In this document: piece after piece, positions 1 through 8,694 of the stretch
How positions within the stretch are numbered: position 1 is the first letter of the stretch
How the letters are laid out: every line of letters begins with the position of its first letter
DNA from: DAIOEK01 sp963721445
GTDB taxonomy: Bacteria > Chloroflexota > Anaerolineae > Anaerolineales > Anaerolineaceae
Reading direction: 5' to 3'
Length of the DNA: 64,000 nt
Assembly: GCA_963721445.1 (NCBI GenBank)
Contig: CAVRIZ010000005.1
Span: forward strand, 186,001 to 250,000
Notes under the pieces: model-generated
Told to the model about the DNA's origin: nothing
Seen by the model: the letters and a program-made list of their open reading frames with translations, nothing else
Databases searched by the model: none
Position numbers and translations under genes: made by a program

Positions 1-1
1 G

Positions 2-2467
2 CCATCGATAGAGAAGATCTTAAAATTCTTAAAGCTTGAAATCGAGCGCGGATATGACAATCGCGCTGTGGTTGGTGGTCTCGAACGGGTGTTACCCATT
101 TGGGAAACCGAAGCCAGGTTGGAGCGAATCCCTGAAGAACTAATAATCAAGACCAGGGAATTGATTGCAGAATATACGCTGAATACAGAAGAGCGAGCTC
201 AAACCATAAAAACACTCTGGCAAGAATTGTCCAGTGTAGCTCAGGGAAATCCACCAGCTTTACCTGTTGAAAAGACGCCCAAGGAAATCCCACTACCCTC
301 CAAACAGTTGGCTGAAAAACCGAAACCGCAAACCCTGACAAACCCATCACCTACTAGATCGGCTTCAAGAATTGATCAAAACACAGCTAGAACGGGTCTA
401 AACGCCCCTCTTACAGTTGTGCAGGGAATCGGCGCAAAACATGCGGAGACATTGGCTGGTCTGGGTTTGTATACTCTGGAAGATCTGCTTTATTACTTTC
501 CCCGCCGCTACGATGATTATTCGCAACTTAAACCTATTAACCAGCTCTTTTATGGTGAAGAAGTCACCATAATTGGAGCGATAACCACAGTTACCACCCG
601 TCCGATCAAAGGGGGAAGTTCTCATATCATAGAGGCGATACTGACCGATGGAACCGGTAGTGTCCGTTTGACCTGGTTCAATCAGATCTGGATTGCCAAT
701 CGTTTAAAGCCCGGTATGCAGGTAGTCGTCTCCGGTCGAGTGGACCAATACCTGGGCAGATTGATGATGAACAGCCCTGAGTGGGAGCAGCTGGAACAGG
801 AACAGCTACATACCAACCGAATTGTTCCGGTTTATTCACTCACCTCCAGTATCACCCAAAAATGGCTGCGCCGTCTGCAATATCAAACTGTTCAATACTG
901 GGCAAATCAAATCGATGATTTTCTGCCAGATCAGATCCGATCTGGCTATCATCTACCCGATCTGGGAACCGCCTTAAAGGAAATCCACTTCCCGACTGCA
1001 CATGAATCACTTAGCTCAGCCCGGAAACGGCTGGCATTCGATGAAATCTTTCTGCTGCAATTGGGTGTTTTGAAACAAAAACGTGCATGGAAAAATGCTA
1101 CCGCTGTCACGTTTTCTACATCGGATGCGCAATGGAAAACCTGGTTGGAACGATTGCCTTACGACCTGACTGGCGCCCAACAGAAAGTCCTTGCGGAAAT
1201 CCGGGAAGATCTATCGACCGGTCAGCCGATGAATCGCCTGCTTCAGGGAGATGTTGGCTCAGGGAAAACGGTGGTTGCCGCTTTGGCCATGGCGATGATC
1301 CTGACGAATAATGGACAGGCAGCCCTGATGGCACCAACCAGTATTTTGGCAGAACAGCATTATCGCAGTCTAAGCCGTCTCCTAACCGATGAAGCGAAAC
1401 CTAATCCAATTCTCAAACCAGCCGAGATTCGACTTCTCATAGGCGATACAAAACCGGCTGAAAAAGAAGCAATTCGCACGGACCTGGAAAACGGAACGAT
1501 CAAGCTCATAATCGGCACCCATGCCCTGATCGAAGACCCACTGGTTTTTCAAAATCTTCAAATGGTTGTCGTGGATGAACAACATCGCTTCGGAGTGGAG
1601 CAGCGCGCGTTATTGCGTGCGAAGGGTACAAACCCGCATCTATTGGTTATGACCGCCACCCCAATCCCAAGGTCTTTGGCATTAACTGTCTATGGTGATT
1701 TGGATCTTTCAGTGATGGATGAATTCCCAGCCGGAAGACAAAATATTGATACTCAAGTTCTTTATCCACGTGAACGCGAAACTGCTTACTTGCGCATCGA
1801 ATCACAGGTGGATTCTGGCAGACAGGCGTTTATCATATATCCTCTGGTCGAACAGGGTGATAACGACGAAGCCAAAGCCGCTGTGGAAGAGTGCGCCCGC
1901 CTCCAAAAAGATGTGTTTCGGCATTACCGCCTCGGATTATTGCACGGTAGGCTAAAAGCAGAAGAAAAAGACAAGGTTATGGACCAGTTCAGGAATCACG
2001 AATTGGATATTCTAGTTTCCACTTCCGTGGTCGAAGTTGGTGTGGACATTCCAAATGCAACGATTATGCTTGTCGAAGGTGCAAATCGCTTTGGTCTGGC
2101 TCAATTACACCAGTTCCGTGGCAGAGTAGGTCGTGGCGAGCATAAATCCTATTGCATCCTGATCCCGGAGACCGAAAACGCAGCTGACAATGAACGATTA
2201 AAGGCCATGACCGAAACAAATGATGGCTTTGTCCTCGCGGAAAAAGACCTCGAGCAGCGAGGTCCCGGTGATTTTCTCGGCACGCGACAAGCAGGTTTTT
2301 CGGACTTACGTCTGGCATCATTAACCGATGTTAGATTAATTGAGAAAGCAAGGGAAGCCGCTCAGCAACTCTTCGAAGAAGACCCTGAGATAAACCTTCC
2401 AAAATATGCGCTATTAGCCCAAACCCTTCAGCGGTTTTGGAAGGTTGGGAAAGGAGATATCAGCTAA
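2..2467 (+). CDS. recG: ATP-dependent DNA helicase RecG (5' end outside window)
   Basis: RecG remodels stalled replication forks and branched recombination intermediates. The frame is open back to the left edge: residues including KFLKLEIERGYDNRAV precede the GTG at 68, so that GTG is probably internal and the true start lies before the window. Counting from 68, residues 1-115 form an N-terminal extension, about 120-260 the wedge/OB region, then two helicase lobes with Walker A GDVGSGKT (394-401), the DEQH box, motif III TATPIPR and a QFRGRVGRG motif VI. The C-terminal part matches ordinary RecG in length. coaD follows after 3 nt, so the two are probably cotranscribed. Identity is certain; only the start is unknown. 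Confidence 0.96.
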   Translation, partial: PSIEKILKFLKLEIERGYDNRAVVGGLERVLPIWETEARLERIPEELIIKTRELIAEYTLNTEERAQTIKTLWQELSSVAQGNPPALPVEKTPKEIPLPSKQLAEKPKPQTLTNPSPTRSASRIDQNTARTGLNAPLTVVQGIGAKHAETLAGLGLYTLEDLLYYFPRRYDDYSQLKPINQLFYGEEVTIIGAITTVTTRPIKGGSSHIIEAILTDGTGSVRLTWFNQIWIANRLKPGMQVVVSGRVDQYLGRLMMNSPEWEQLEQEQLHTNRIVPVYSLTSSITQKWLRRLQYQTVQYWANQIDDFLPDQIRSGYHLPDLGTALKEIHFPTAHESLSSARKRLAFDEIFLLQLGVLKQKRAWKNATAVTFSTSDAQWKTWLERLPYDLTGAQQKVLAEIREDLSTGQPMNRLLQGDVGSGKTVVAALAMAMILTNNGQAALMAPTSILAEQHYRSLSRLLTDEAKPNPILKPAEIRLLIGDTKPAEKEAIRTDLENGTIKLIIGTHALIEDPLVFQNLQMVVVDEQHRFGVEQRALLRAKGTNPHLLVMTATPIPRSLALTVYGDLDLSVMDEFPAGRQNIDTQVLYPRERETAYLRIESQVDSGRQAFIIYPLVEQGDNDEAKAAVEECARLQKDVFRHYRLGLLHGRLKAEEKDKVMDQFRNHELDILVSTSVVEVGVDIPNATIMLVEGANRFGLAQLHQFRGRVGRGEHKSYCILIPETENAADNERLKAMTETNDGFVLAEKDLEQRGPGDFLGTRQAGFSDLRLASLTDVRLIEKAREAAQQLFEEDPEINLPKYALLAQTLQRFWKVGKGDIS

Positions 2468-2470
2468 GCC

Positions 2471-2995
2471 ATGGTAAAAGCCGTGTTTCCGGGAACATTC
2501 GATCCAATCCATTATGGTCACATCGATATTGCAGTGCGGGCAAGCCGCTTATTTGATGAGGTTGTGGTTGCCGTCTTCGATAGACCCCTTAAAAATCTCC
2601 TATTCTCACCAGAAGAAAGATTAAGTTTCGTCCGGACAGCGTTTGAAAAGGAGAAGAAGATAACCGTAATGGGGTATAGCGGTTTGACGGTTAGTTTTTG
2701 CCGATCGATCGGTGCGCAAACCATTGTCCGTGGTTTGCGGGTGTTCAGTGATTTCGAACATGAATTTCGAATGGCTCTGGCAAATCACCGTCTAGCGCCT
2801 GATATTGAAGTCGTGGCTCTGATCACGAGCGATGAACATACCTTCCTCTCATCCACAACAGTTCGTGAAATCGCCTCATTAGGAGGAGATATATCCAGTA
2901 TGGTTCCTCCATTCGTCACGAAAGCAATGGGTCAGAAATTCAAGGAGTTAGGAAAAGATCAAACCGTCGTCCCTTTAACGGCTCTGAGGGATTGA
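2471..2995 (+). CDS. coaD: Pantetheine-phosphate adenylyltransferase (CoaD)
   Basis: CoaD transfers AMP from ATP to 4'-phosphopantetheine, the penultimate step of coenzyme A synthesis, in the cytoplasm. The nucleotidyltransferase signature GTFDPIHYGH is at residues 8-17, with the HxGH box at its end. The C-terminal SSTTVREIASLGGDISSMVP segment is also typical of the family. Its 174 residues are slightly more than the usual 160, owing to a short C-terminal tail. A purine-rich AAAGGAGA sits inside the end of recG, upstream of the ATG. Confidence 0.96.
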   Translation: MVKAVFPGTFDPIHYGHIDIAVRASRLFDEVVVAVFDRPLKNLLFSPEERLSFVRTAFEKEKKITVMGYSGLTVSFCRSIGAQTIVRGLRVFSDFEHEFRMALANHRLAPDIEVVALITSDEHTFLSSTTVREIASLGGDISSMVPPFVTKAMGQKFKELGKDQTVVPLTALRD

Positions 2996-3073
2996 GAAAG
3001 ATTACTAAGTCCTGAATTTTTCTGGTCCATTAATTGCAACTGCTATAAAAGCGATATTGAAGGAGGATTTTCT

Positions 3074-3547
3074 ATGGATATTCAACATCTGATCGACCGT
3101 TTGGAAGAATTATTTAATGAAAGTCGTGGTATTCCACTGACCCATAGTGTGGTCATTGATGAAGATCGGTTTTTGGATATCATTGACCAGATGCGGGTGT
3201 CCATTCCGGAAGAAGTAAAGAAAGCACAACAAGTGTTGGTTCAACGCGACCGAATCCTCGCGCAGGCACAAGAAGAAGCTAATCGAACCATCGCTTTGGC
3301 GAGAGATAAAGGCGAACAGTTAATTTCCAAGGATTCAATCTCAGATTCAGCACGAAAACAAGCCGATGATATTATCGGACAAGCTCAACGCGAGGCAGAC
3401 GCTGCGCGTAAGGAAGCCGATGAATATGTAGTTGAGACGTTAACTCGCCTTGAGATGGAAATGGACCGCAATTTAAGCCAGGTTAGAAACGGTATCAAAG
3501 CTCTGCAGGCGGAGCATCGTATCCGGACCACTGGTCAAAACCCCTAG
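3074..3547 (+). CDS. Coiled-coil protein, DivIVA/ATPase-subunit-B-like, unknown function
   Basis: 157-residue cytoplasmic protein with no membrane segment. After a short N-terminal part (about 1-55, with a LIDRLEELFN helix) it is a continuous charged helix rich in A, E, K, R and Q (about 60-150), predicted to form a coiled coil. Similar proteins are often misnamed ATP synthase B subunit or DivIVA-like and commonly sit just after coaD in Firmicutes and Chloroflexota. That is recalled family knowledge, not a search result. The start has a strong AAGGAGGA ribosome-binding site 6 nt upstream. The gap from coaD is 78 nt and a strong terminator follows. Function unknown; a structural or scaffold role is a guess. 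Confidence 0.85.
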   Translation: MDIQHLIDRLEELFNESRGIPLTHSVVIDEDRFLDIIDQMRVSIPEEVKKAQQVLVQRDRILAQAQEEANRTIALARDKGEQLISKDSISDSARKQADDIIGQAQREADAARKEADEYVVETLTRLEMEMDRNLSQVRNGIKALQAEHRIRTTGQNP

Positions 3548-3566
3548 AAAACACTTTACAAAATTC

Positions 3567-3592
3567 AAACCCCTCCTGAGGAGGGGTTTCTT
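3567..3592. terminator. Bidirectional intrinsic terminator between the coiled-coil gene and lon
   Basis: A perfect 10-bp stem (AAACCCCTCC / GGAGGGGTTT) with loop TGA. The A and T runs flanking the stem let it work on both strands. It lies between convergent genes ending at 3547 (+) and 3597 (-). Confidence 0.9.
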
Positions 3593-3596
3593 GGTT

Positions 3597-6107
3597 TTAT
3601 TTTTGTTCAGTCGATGGTGTGGAATCGACTTTTTTCTTGCTCACTCTCGGTTTCCTGGCGTTAATTTGAATCGGTTTGGATGCCTTATCATGTAATGCAA
3701 CCTTAATCACCTCATCCATGTGTGTTACCGGAATTATATCCAGATCTTGGCGAGCTTTTTTGGGAATATCCTGCAAATCTTTAATATTTCTTTCAGGGAT
3801 TATGATTCGTTTGATATTCGCTCTGTGTGCAGCCAGGACTTTCTCACGAATTCCACCCACCGGAAGCACTCTTCCCCGCAGCGTGATCTCGCCAGTCATC
3901 GCGACAGTCTTATAGACTTCGCGCCGGGTAAAGGCAGATATCATCGCCGTCGCCAATGTGATTCCAGCCGATGGACCATCCTTGGGTATGGCACCTTCCG
4001 GAATATGGACATGCACATCCAGCCGTTCAAACAGGATCGGGTTGATTTTTAGATCTCGCGCTTTCGATTTCAAATAGGATAACGCGGCTTGCCCAGACTC
4101 TTGCATCACATCACCCACCTGACCGGTGATCTGCATTCCGCCTTTCCCTTCGAAGATCAAAACTTCCACGGGCATAATTTCTCCACCAGATTCCGTCCAG
4201 GCCATTGCAGTCGCCACTCCGATCTCGTCCTGTTTCTCGGCCTCGGTTTCAAAGAATTGGGTCGGACCGAGGTATTTATCAATCGAGGGTCCTGTAATTT
4301 GCTTGGGATGACGTTTCTTTTCCGATTTTAGACGCGCCATCTTGCGGAAAACCCGTCCGATCTCTCTTTCCAAATTGCGAACGCCCGCTTCGTATGTGTA
4401 TTCCCGAATAATTCGTCGGATCGCCTGATCCTGTAACACCACTTCACCAGCTTCCAAACCGCTTTCCTCCTCCTGCCTGGGCAGCAAGAACCGGTGCGTG
4501 ATCTCAAGCTTTTCTTCTTCGATATACCCGGGAAACTCGATCACTTCCATCCTATCGAGCAATGCCGGTGGAATGGACGCCATCGAATTCGCGGTGGTAA
4601 TGAACATCACTTTGGATAGATCGTAAGCCAGTTCCAGATAATGATCTGAAAAGGCATTGTTTTGCTCCGGGTCGAGCACTTCAAGGAGGGCAGCGGCGGG
4701 GTCTCCCCGAAAATCTGTTCCTAATTTATCGATCTCATCCAACATGAATAGTGGATTAAGGGATCCAGCGCGACGCATCGTCTGTAGAATGCGCCCGGGC
4801 ATTGCACCGATGTATGTCCGCCGATGACCGCGTATCTCCGCTTCATCTCTTACCCCACCGAGAGATAATCGGACGAATTTCCTTCCCAGGGCTTCTGCAA
4901 TCGATCTGCCAAGGGATGTTTTTCCCGTACCGGGCGGTCCAATAAAGCAAAGGATCGGTTGGCGCATTCGTTTTGGCTGAAGACTGCGAACCGCGATATA
5001 TTCCAAAATTCGGTCTTTAGCACGCGCCAGTCCGTAATGATTAGCTTCCAATATTTTCGCCGCATGTTTGACATCCAGGTTGTCTTCAGTCAGACTCGTC
5101 CATGGTAGATCGAGGATCCAATCCAGGTACGTTCGAATGATTCCGACCTCTGGCGCCATGGCCGGCATTTGAGTGAGGCGTTCAATTTCTTTTTGGGCTT
5201 GTGAATGGACTTCTTTCGGGAGATGGGCTTCATCGATTTTGACCCGTATTTCCTGAATTTCCCGCTGCCAGATATCTCCTTCGCCCAATTCAGTCTGGAT
5301 GGCTTTCATTTGCTCGCGGAGATAAAACTCACGTTGGCTGCGATCCACTTCACTCTGGACCTTATTCTGGATCTCATCTTCCAGTTGCAATACATCCAAC
5401 TCTTCAGCCAGGAGGTGATTGATCTTTCGGAGCCGTTCATCAGGGTAGATCACCTGAAGCAGTTCCTGGCGTACTCCAAATTCCAGGGAGAGGGAGGTCG
5501 CGATCATATCAGATAACCAGCCTGGTTCGCTGATATTCATCGCGAATAAATGGGCTTCCTCCGGAAGAGTCCGATCCAATTGGACACACCGTTCAAAAAG
5601 ATCGCGTGCGGTACGCATCAGGGCTGTGGTTGGTTTGTCAGCCTTTTTCGATTCTTCGATCACCCTACCTTTGGCAATTATGAATGGATCAAGCTGAATG
5701 ACTTCGACCAATTCCACCCTGCGTCGTCCCTGCACCAGAGCTGAACTGCTCCCATCCGGCATGGATAGGAGTTGTCCGACGGCTAATTCCACACCGATAG
5801 GCAGGAAATCGCTTGCAGACGGTTGCTCAATATCCGGATCGGTCTGAACGAGTCCGATCATGGTCAACTCTTTTTCCTGGGCATACTTCACCGCAGTCAT
5901 CGTGTTACCAGGCACGATGAAGACCGGCGAAACCATATGAGGAAAGATCACCAAATCACGGAGAGGCAAAACCGCCAGCGTAATTATCCCATTGCGGTTC
6001 GGTTTGGCATTCTTGATCTGGTAAAGTTCTTCGGTCCGCTGGTGTAATGCCTCGTTAAAATCCATTTCTTCTTCTTCAGGTTGACCTGACCATTGATTAG
6101 TTCGCAT
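3597..6107 (-). CDS. lon: ATP-dependent protease La (Lon)
   Basis: Cytoplasmic AAA+ serine protease that degrades misfolded and regulatory proteins. Domain order: N-terminal LON substrate domain (about 40-240), coiled coil, AAA+ module with Walker A GPPGTGKT (390-397) and Walker B FMLDEID (454-460), then the S16 protease domain. The catalytic dyad is visible as Ser713 in PKDGPSAG and Lys756 in GGIREK. The 836-residue length is normal. The first ATG has AAGGA 6 nt upstream and overlaps the end of folC by 11 nt, so translation is probably coupled to folC. A later ATG (residue 15) is possible but lacks comparable support. Confidence 0.97.
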   Translation of the reverse strand: MRTNQWSGQPEEEEMDFNEALHQRTEELYQIKNAKPNRNGIITLAVLPLRDLVIFPHMVSPVFIVPGNTMTAVKYAQEKELTMIGLVQTDPDIEQPSASDFLPIGVELAVGQLLSMPDGSSSALVQGRRRVELVEVIQLDPFIIAKGRVIEESKKADKPTTALMRTARDLFERCVQLDRTLPEEAHLFAMNISEPGWLSDMIATSLSLEFGVRQELLQVIYPDERLRKINHLLAEELDVLQLEDEIQNKVQSEVDRSQREFYLREQMKAIQTELGEGDIWQREIQEIRVKIDEAHLPKEVHSQAQKEIERLTQMPAMAPEVGIIRTYLDWILDLPWTSLTEDNLDVKHAAKILEANHYGLARAKDRILEYIAVRSLQPKRMRQPILCFIGPPGTGKTSLGRSIAEALGRKFVRLSLGGVRDEAEIRGHRRTYIGAMPGRILQTMRRAGSLNPLFMLDEIDKLGTDFRGDPAAALLEVLDPEQNNAFSDHYLELAYDLSKVMFITTANSMASIPPALLDRMEVIEFPGYIEEEKLEITHRFLLPRQEEESGLEAGEVVLQDQAIRRIIREYTYEAGVRNLEREIGRVFRKMARLKSEKKRHPKQITGPSIDKYLGPTQFFETEAEKQDEIGVATAMAWTESGGEIMPVEVLIFEGKGGMQITGQVGDVMQESGQAALSYLKSKARDLKINPILFERLDVHVHIPEGAIPKDGPSAGITLATAMISAFTRREVYKTVAMTGEITLRGRVLPVGGIREKVLAAHRANIKRIIIPERNIKDLQDIPKKARQDLDIIPVTHMDEVIKVALHDKASKPIQINARKPRVSKKKVDSTPSTEQK

Positions 6108-7338
6108 TATTATTCCTTATCAGTTTTCCAGATGTTTTCATCCAAACCTCTCTTGCAGCCGCTGCCATGAATATACTGCCGGCCACAAGGAGTACTCGAC
6201 TTTCAGAAGCCATTTCCACCGCTTGCTTATAGGCTGCTTCAAAAGGTATGATAGCCCTTGCCGGTTTCCCCATCTGGTGGACTAATTGTACTATGGATGA
6301 CGCTTCCATTGCGCGAGGATGGGTGGTCTGGGTGGCTATTATCTGATCTACTCGAGGGAGTAGATCGGTCAGCATACCCTTCACATCCTTGTCTTCAGAT
6401 GCGCCGAACAATAAAACAATTTCTTTCCCCGGCAAATAATCGTCCAGGGTGATACGCAGCTTCTGGGCTGAGTCACGATTATGGGCCGAATCCAGAACAA
6501 TGATCGGAGATCGTGAGACAACCTCGAACCGGCATTGCCAGATCACATTCTTGAATCCCTGTCGGATTGCCTCATCTGGTATTGGATATCCTGCTGCTTT
6601 CATTTGTTGAATTGTCAGATACGCCGTAGCAGCATTTTCCAATTGGTGAGCGCCAAGCAAAGGGATTTCATAATTATCAGGCTGCCAGGCCGATGCTGAA
6701 GGATTCTCAAGGAACTCATCCATACTGGACTGTTGGGCAGGAGACCAAAGGTAGAATGATTGGCCATCCAGCGAATGAGCTACCGGCGCGTAAAAGAGAT
6801 CGCGACCTACAATTTTCATCGGGGCAGATTTTTCAACTGCGACCCGGATGATCTCATCGAGTGCTTCCCCGGTCTGATTTGCAGTAATTACCGGTTTGCC
6901 TGGTTTAATGATCCCTGCCTTTTCACTGGCGATCTGTGTCAGGGTATTGCCAAGGACAGCCTGATGATCATAGGAAATGGTAGTGATCACCGATACAACT
7001 GGGTCAATGACATTGGTCGCATCCAATCGTCCACCCAAACCAACCTCGAAAATAGCCAGTTCCACATTTCGTTTTGCAAATAAAACCATCGCCAACACGG
7101 TTGTGATTTCAAAGGTTGTTATTTCAGGCACTTGCTCGATGACAGGTTTAAGAAATTCCAGATTTTCTACGAATTCTTCCCTTGATATCGGTTCCCCATT
7201 GATCTGGATCCGTTCTGTGTAATCGATCAAATGGGGTGAAGTGAACAGCCCAACCCGATACCCTGATTCACGTAGAATGCTGGCAAGGTACGCAGAGACA
7301 GATCCTTTTCCCTTCGTGCCTGTGATGTGAATCGAAGG
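6097..7338 (-). CDS. folC: FolC, C-terminal part (folylpolyglutamate/dihydrofolate synthase; frameshifted)
   Basis: FolC adds glutamate to folates (and makes dihydrofolate from dihydropteroate) using ATP. This piece holds most of the enzyme. In the corrected frame it begins with the P-loop region ITGTKGKGSVSAYL and FTSPHL, then EVGLGGRLDATNV, the SYDHQAVLG and EKAGIIK motifs, and the C-terminal Mur-ligase domain with LDSAHN. Without correction the first ATG is at 7230, which would remove the ATP-binding loop. The N-terminal 50 residues are in another frame at 7339-7495. One extra T (an A in the AAAA run 7339-7342 of the + strand) explains the break. The gene overlaps lon at its end. Confidence 0.93.
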   Translation of the reverse strand, partial: PSIHITGTKGKGSVSAYLASILRESGYRVGLFTSPHLIDYTERIQINGEPISREEFVENLEFLKPVIEQVPEITTFEITTVLAMVLFAKRNVELAIFEVGLGGRLDATNVIDPVVSVITTISYDHQAVLGNTLTQIASEKAGIIKPGKPVITANQTGEALDEIIRVAVEKSAPMKIVGRDLFYAPVAHSLDGQSFYLWSPAQQSSMDEFLENPSASAWQPDNYEIPLLGAHQLENAATAYLTIQQMKAAGYPIPDEAIRQGFKNVIWQCRFEVVSRSPIIVLDSAHNRDSAQKLRITLDDYLPGKEIVLLFGASEDKDVKGMLTDLLPRVDQIIATQTTHPRAMEASSIVQLVHQMGKPARAIIPFEAAYKQAVEMASESRVLLVAGSIFMAAAAREVWMKTSGKLIRNNNAN

Positions 7339-7495
7339 AAAAGTACTTGTGCGGATTGTTCAACTTATCTAAAATTTGTACCATCCGGTCAAGATTAAAT
7401 TTCTCCGGTGAGTAGGTCAACTGTTTTGTCAGGCTGTAATCGACAAAACTATAGAGATAATCCAAAGCAGATTGGTACTTATCATCGAGATCCAC
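7339..7495 (-). CDS. folC: FolC, N-terminal part (frameshifted)
   Basis: Starts MDLDDKYQSALDYLYSFVDY and runs to NNPHKYF, the usual first helix and strand of FolC. Immediately after, the frame drifts. Deleting one base of the four-base run at 7339-7342 joins it directly to the ATP-binding loop of the downstream piece. Total joined length is about 465 residues, normal for the family. It is divergent from the DUF503 gene at 7564. Confidence 0.88.
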
Positions 7496-7563
7496 GGCTG
7501 ATCCTTTTCCAAATCAAAGTGATTGTACCCGTGCGAAGATTGAATAGCAAGGAGGGAGTGCTA

Positions 7564-7884
7564 ATGAGATATAATCAATCAAAATTTGAGGATACGATGC
7601 ATATTGGAGTGCTCAAGATCCAACTCTATCTCCCGGGTTGTTCATCCTTGAAGGAGAAGCGTTCCATCATTAAACCTCTCCAAGAACGACTCCGGCGAGA
7701 GTTTAATATCAGTGTTGCCGAAATTGACCTGCAGGATATCCACCAAAGCGCAATGATCGCATTGGCGTTGGTCAGTAACAGCAGCCCAATAATCCAGGCA
7801 ACTTTTAGTGACATTGAGCGTTGGGTTGCTGAGCATAACAAAGACCTGATGATTCAGGACACACAGATTGAAATAATTCAGTGA
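7564..7884 (+). CDS. DUF503 (YlxP-like) small protein
   Basis: 106-residue cytoplasmic protein. The core MHIGVLKIQLYLPGCSSLKE, followed by KRSIIKPLQERLRREFNIS and VAEID, is the DUF503/YlxP signature. Family members often lie beside ribosome-maturation genes such as rbfA, but the biochemical role is not established. Here it sits 10 nt before an SDR gene, so it is probably cotranscribed with that. The ATG at 7564 has an AAGGAGGG site 7 nt upstream. The core domain begins at the internal ATG 7597, and the 11 extra residues are unusual but supported by the ribosome site. Confidence 0.88.
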   Translation: MRYNQSKFEDTMHIGVLKIQLYLPGCSSLKEKRSIIKPLQERLRREFNISVAEIDLQDIHQSAMIALALVSNSSPIIQATFSDIERWVAEHNKDLMIQDTQIEIIQ

Positions 7885-7894
7885 GGGAATACAA

Positions 7895-8686
7895 ATGGAC
7901 CTAGGATTAAAAGGCTGCAAAGCATTGGTGACTGGCGCGAGCAAAGGACTTGGTTTGGCTGTAGCCAAATTGCTTCTTCAAGAAGGTGCATCAGTTGTTA
8001 TCAATAGCCGCGAGGAAAGCAATCTGCAAAAGGCAGTGAGTCAATTATCGGTGGAGGGTTTGAAACCTGCTGGATCTCTCGCTGGAGATCTGAGTAAGAA
8101 AAATATCCCAGGGCAAATCGTCACTCAATCAGCATCCATATTGGGAGGTCTCGATCTCCTTGTGACGAATACTGGGGGACCAAAAACTGGGAAATTTGAC
8201 AGCCTAACCGATGATGACTGGTCCCAAGCGGTAAATTTATGTTTGATGAGTCATGTTCGATTGATCCAGGAAGCACTTCCTTATCTGTCTGAATCAAAAA
8301 TCGCAAGTATTTTGACCGTGACATCGATTTCTGCCAAACAACCCATCCCCAATTTGATCCTCTCGAACACGATCAGGGCGGGAGTGTTAGGTTTGACTAA
8401 GTCTCTTGCCCTGGAAATGGCTTCAAAAAATATTCGGGTCAATTCGATCTTACCCTCCTGGACGAAAACGGAAAGATCGATACAATTGATCCGCTCACGA
8501 GCGGAAGCAAACCATACTTCCTATGAAGAAGAGATGACTAAACAGAGAACTGAAGCTCCTTTAGGGAGAATGGCTGAACCGGAAGAATTTGCCCGCTCGG
8601 CTGTATTTATTCTGTCCCCAGCAGCATCGTATCTTACCGGTGTGATGCTCAGTGTCGATGGTGGAACTTACAAAGGATTATTATAG
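7895..8686 (+). CDS. SDR-family protein with altered catalytic residues
   Basis: Rossmann-fold protein of the short-chain dehydrogenase/reductase family, 263 residues. The nucleotide-binding TGASKGLGLAVA is at residues 13-24 and the C-terminal SVDGGTYKG is typical. The catalytic tetrad is not: counting from Ser144, the Tyr position is Ser157 and the Lys position is Arg161 (segment LSNTIRAG). This resembles a subgroup of beta-ketoacyl-reductase-like SDRs known to lack the tetrad. Normal SDR oxidoreduction is therefore doubtful. It follows the DUF503 gene by 10 nt and precedes the radical SAM pair by 8 nt, suggesting one transcript. Confidence 0.92.
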   Translation: MDLGLKGCKALVTGASKGLGLAVAKLLLQEGASVVINSREESNLQKAVSQLSVEGLKPAGSLAGDLSKKNIPGQIVTQSASILGGLDLLVTNTGGPKTGKFDSLTDDDWSQAVNLCLMSHVRLIQEALPYLSESKIASILTVTSISAKQPIPNLILSNTIRAGVLGLTKSLALEMASKNIRVNSILPSWTKTERSIQLIRSRAEANHTSYEEEMTKQRTEAPLGRMAEPEEFARSAVFILSPAASYLTGVMLSVDGGTYKGLL

Positions 8687-8694
8687 GTAGTAGA

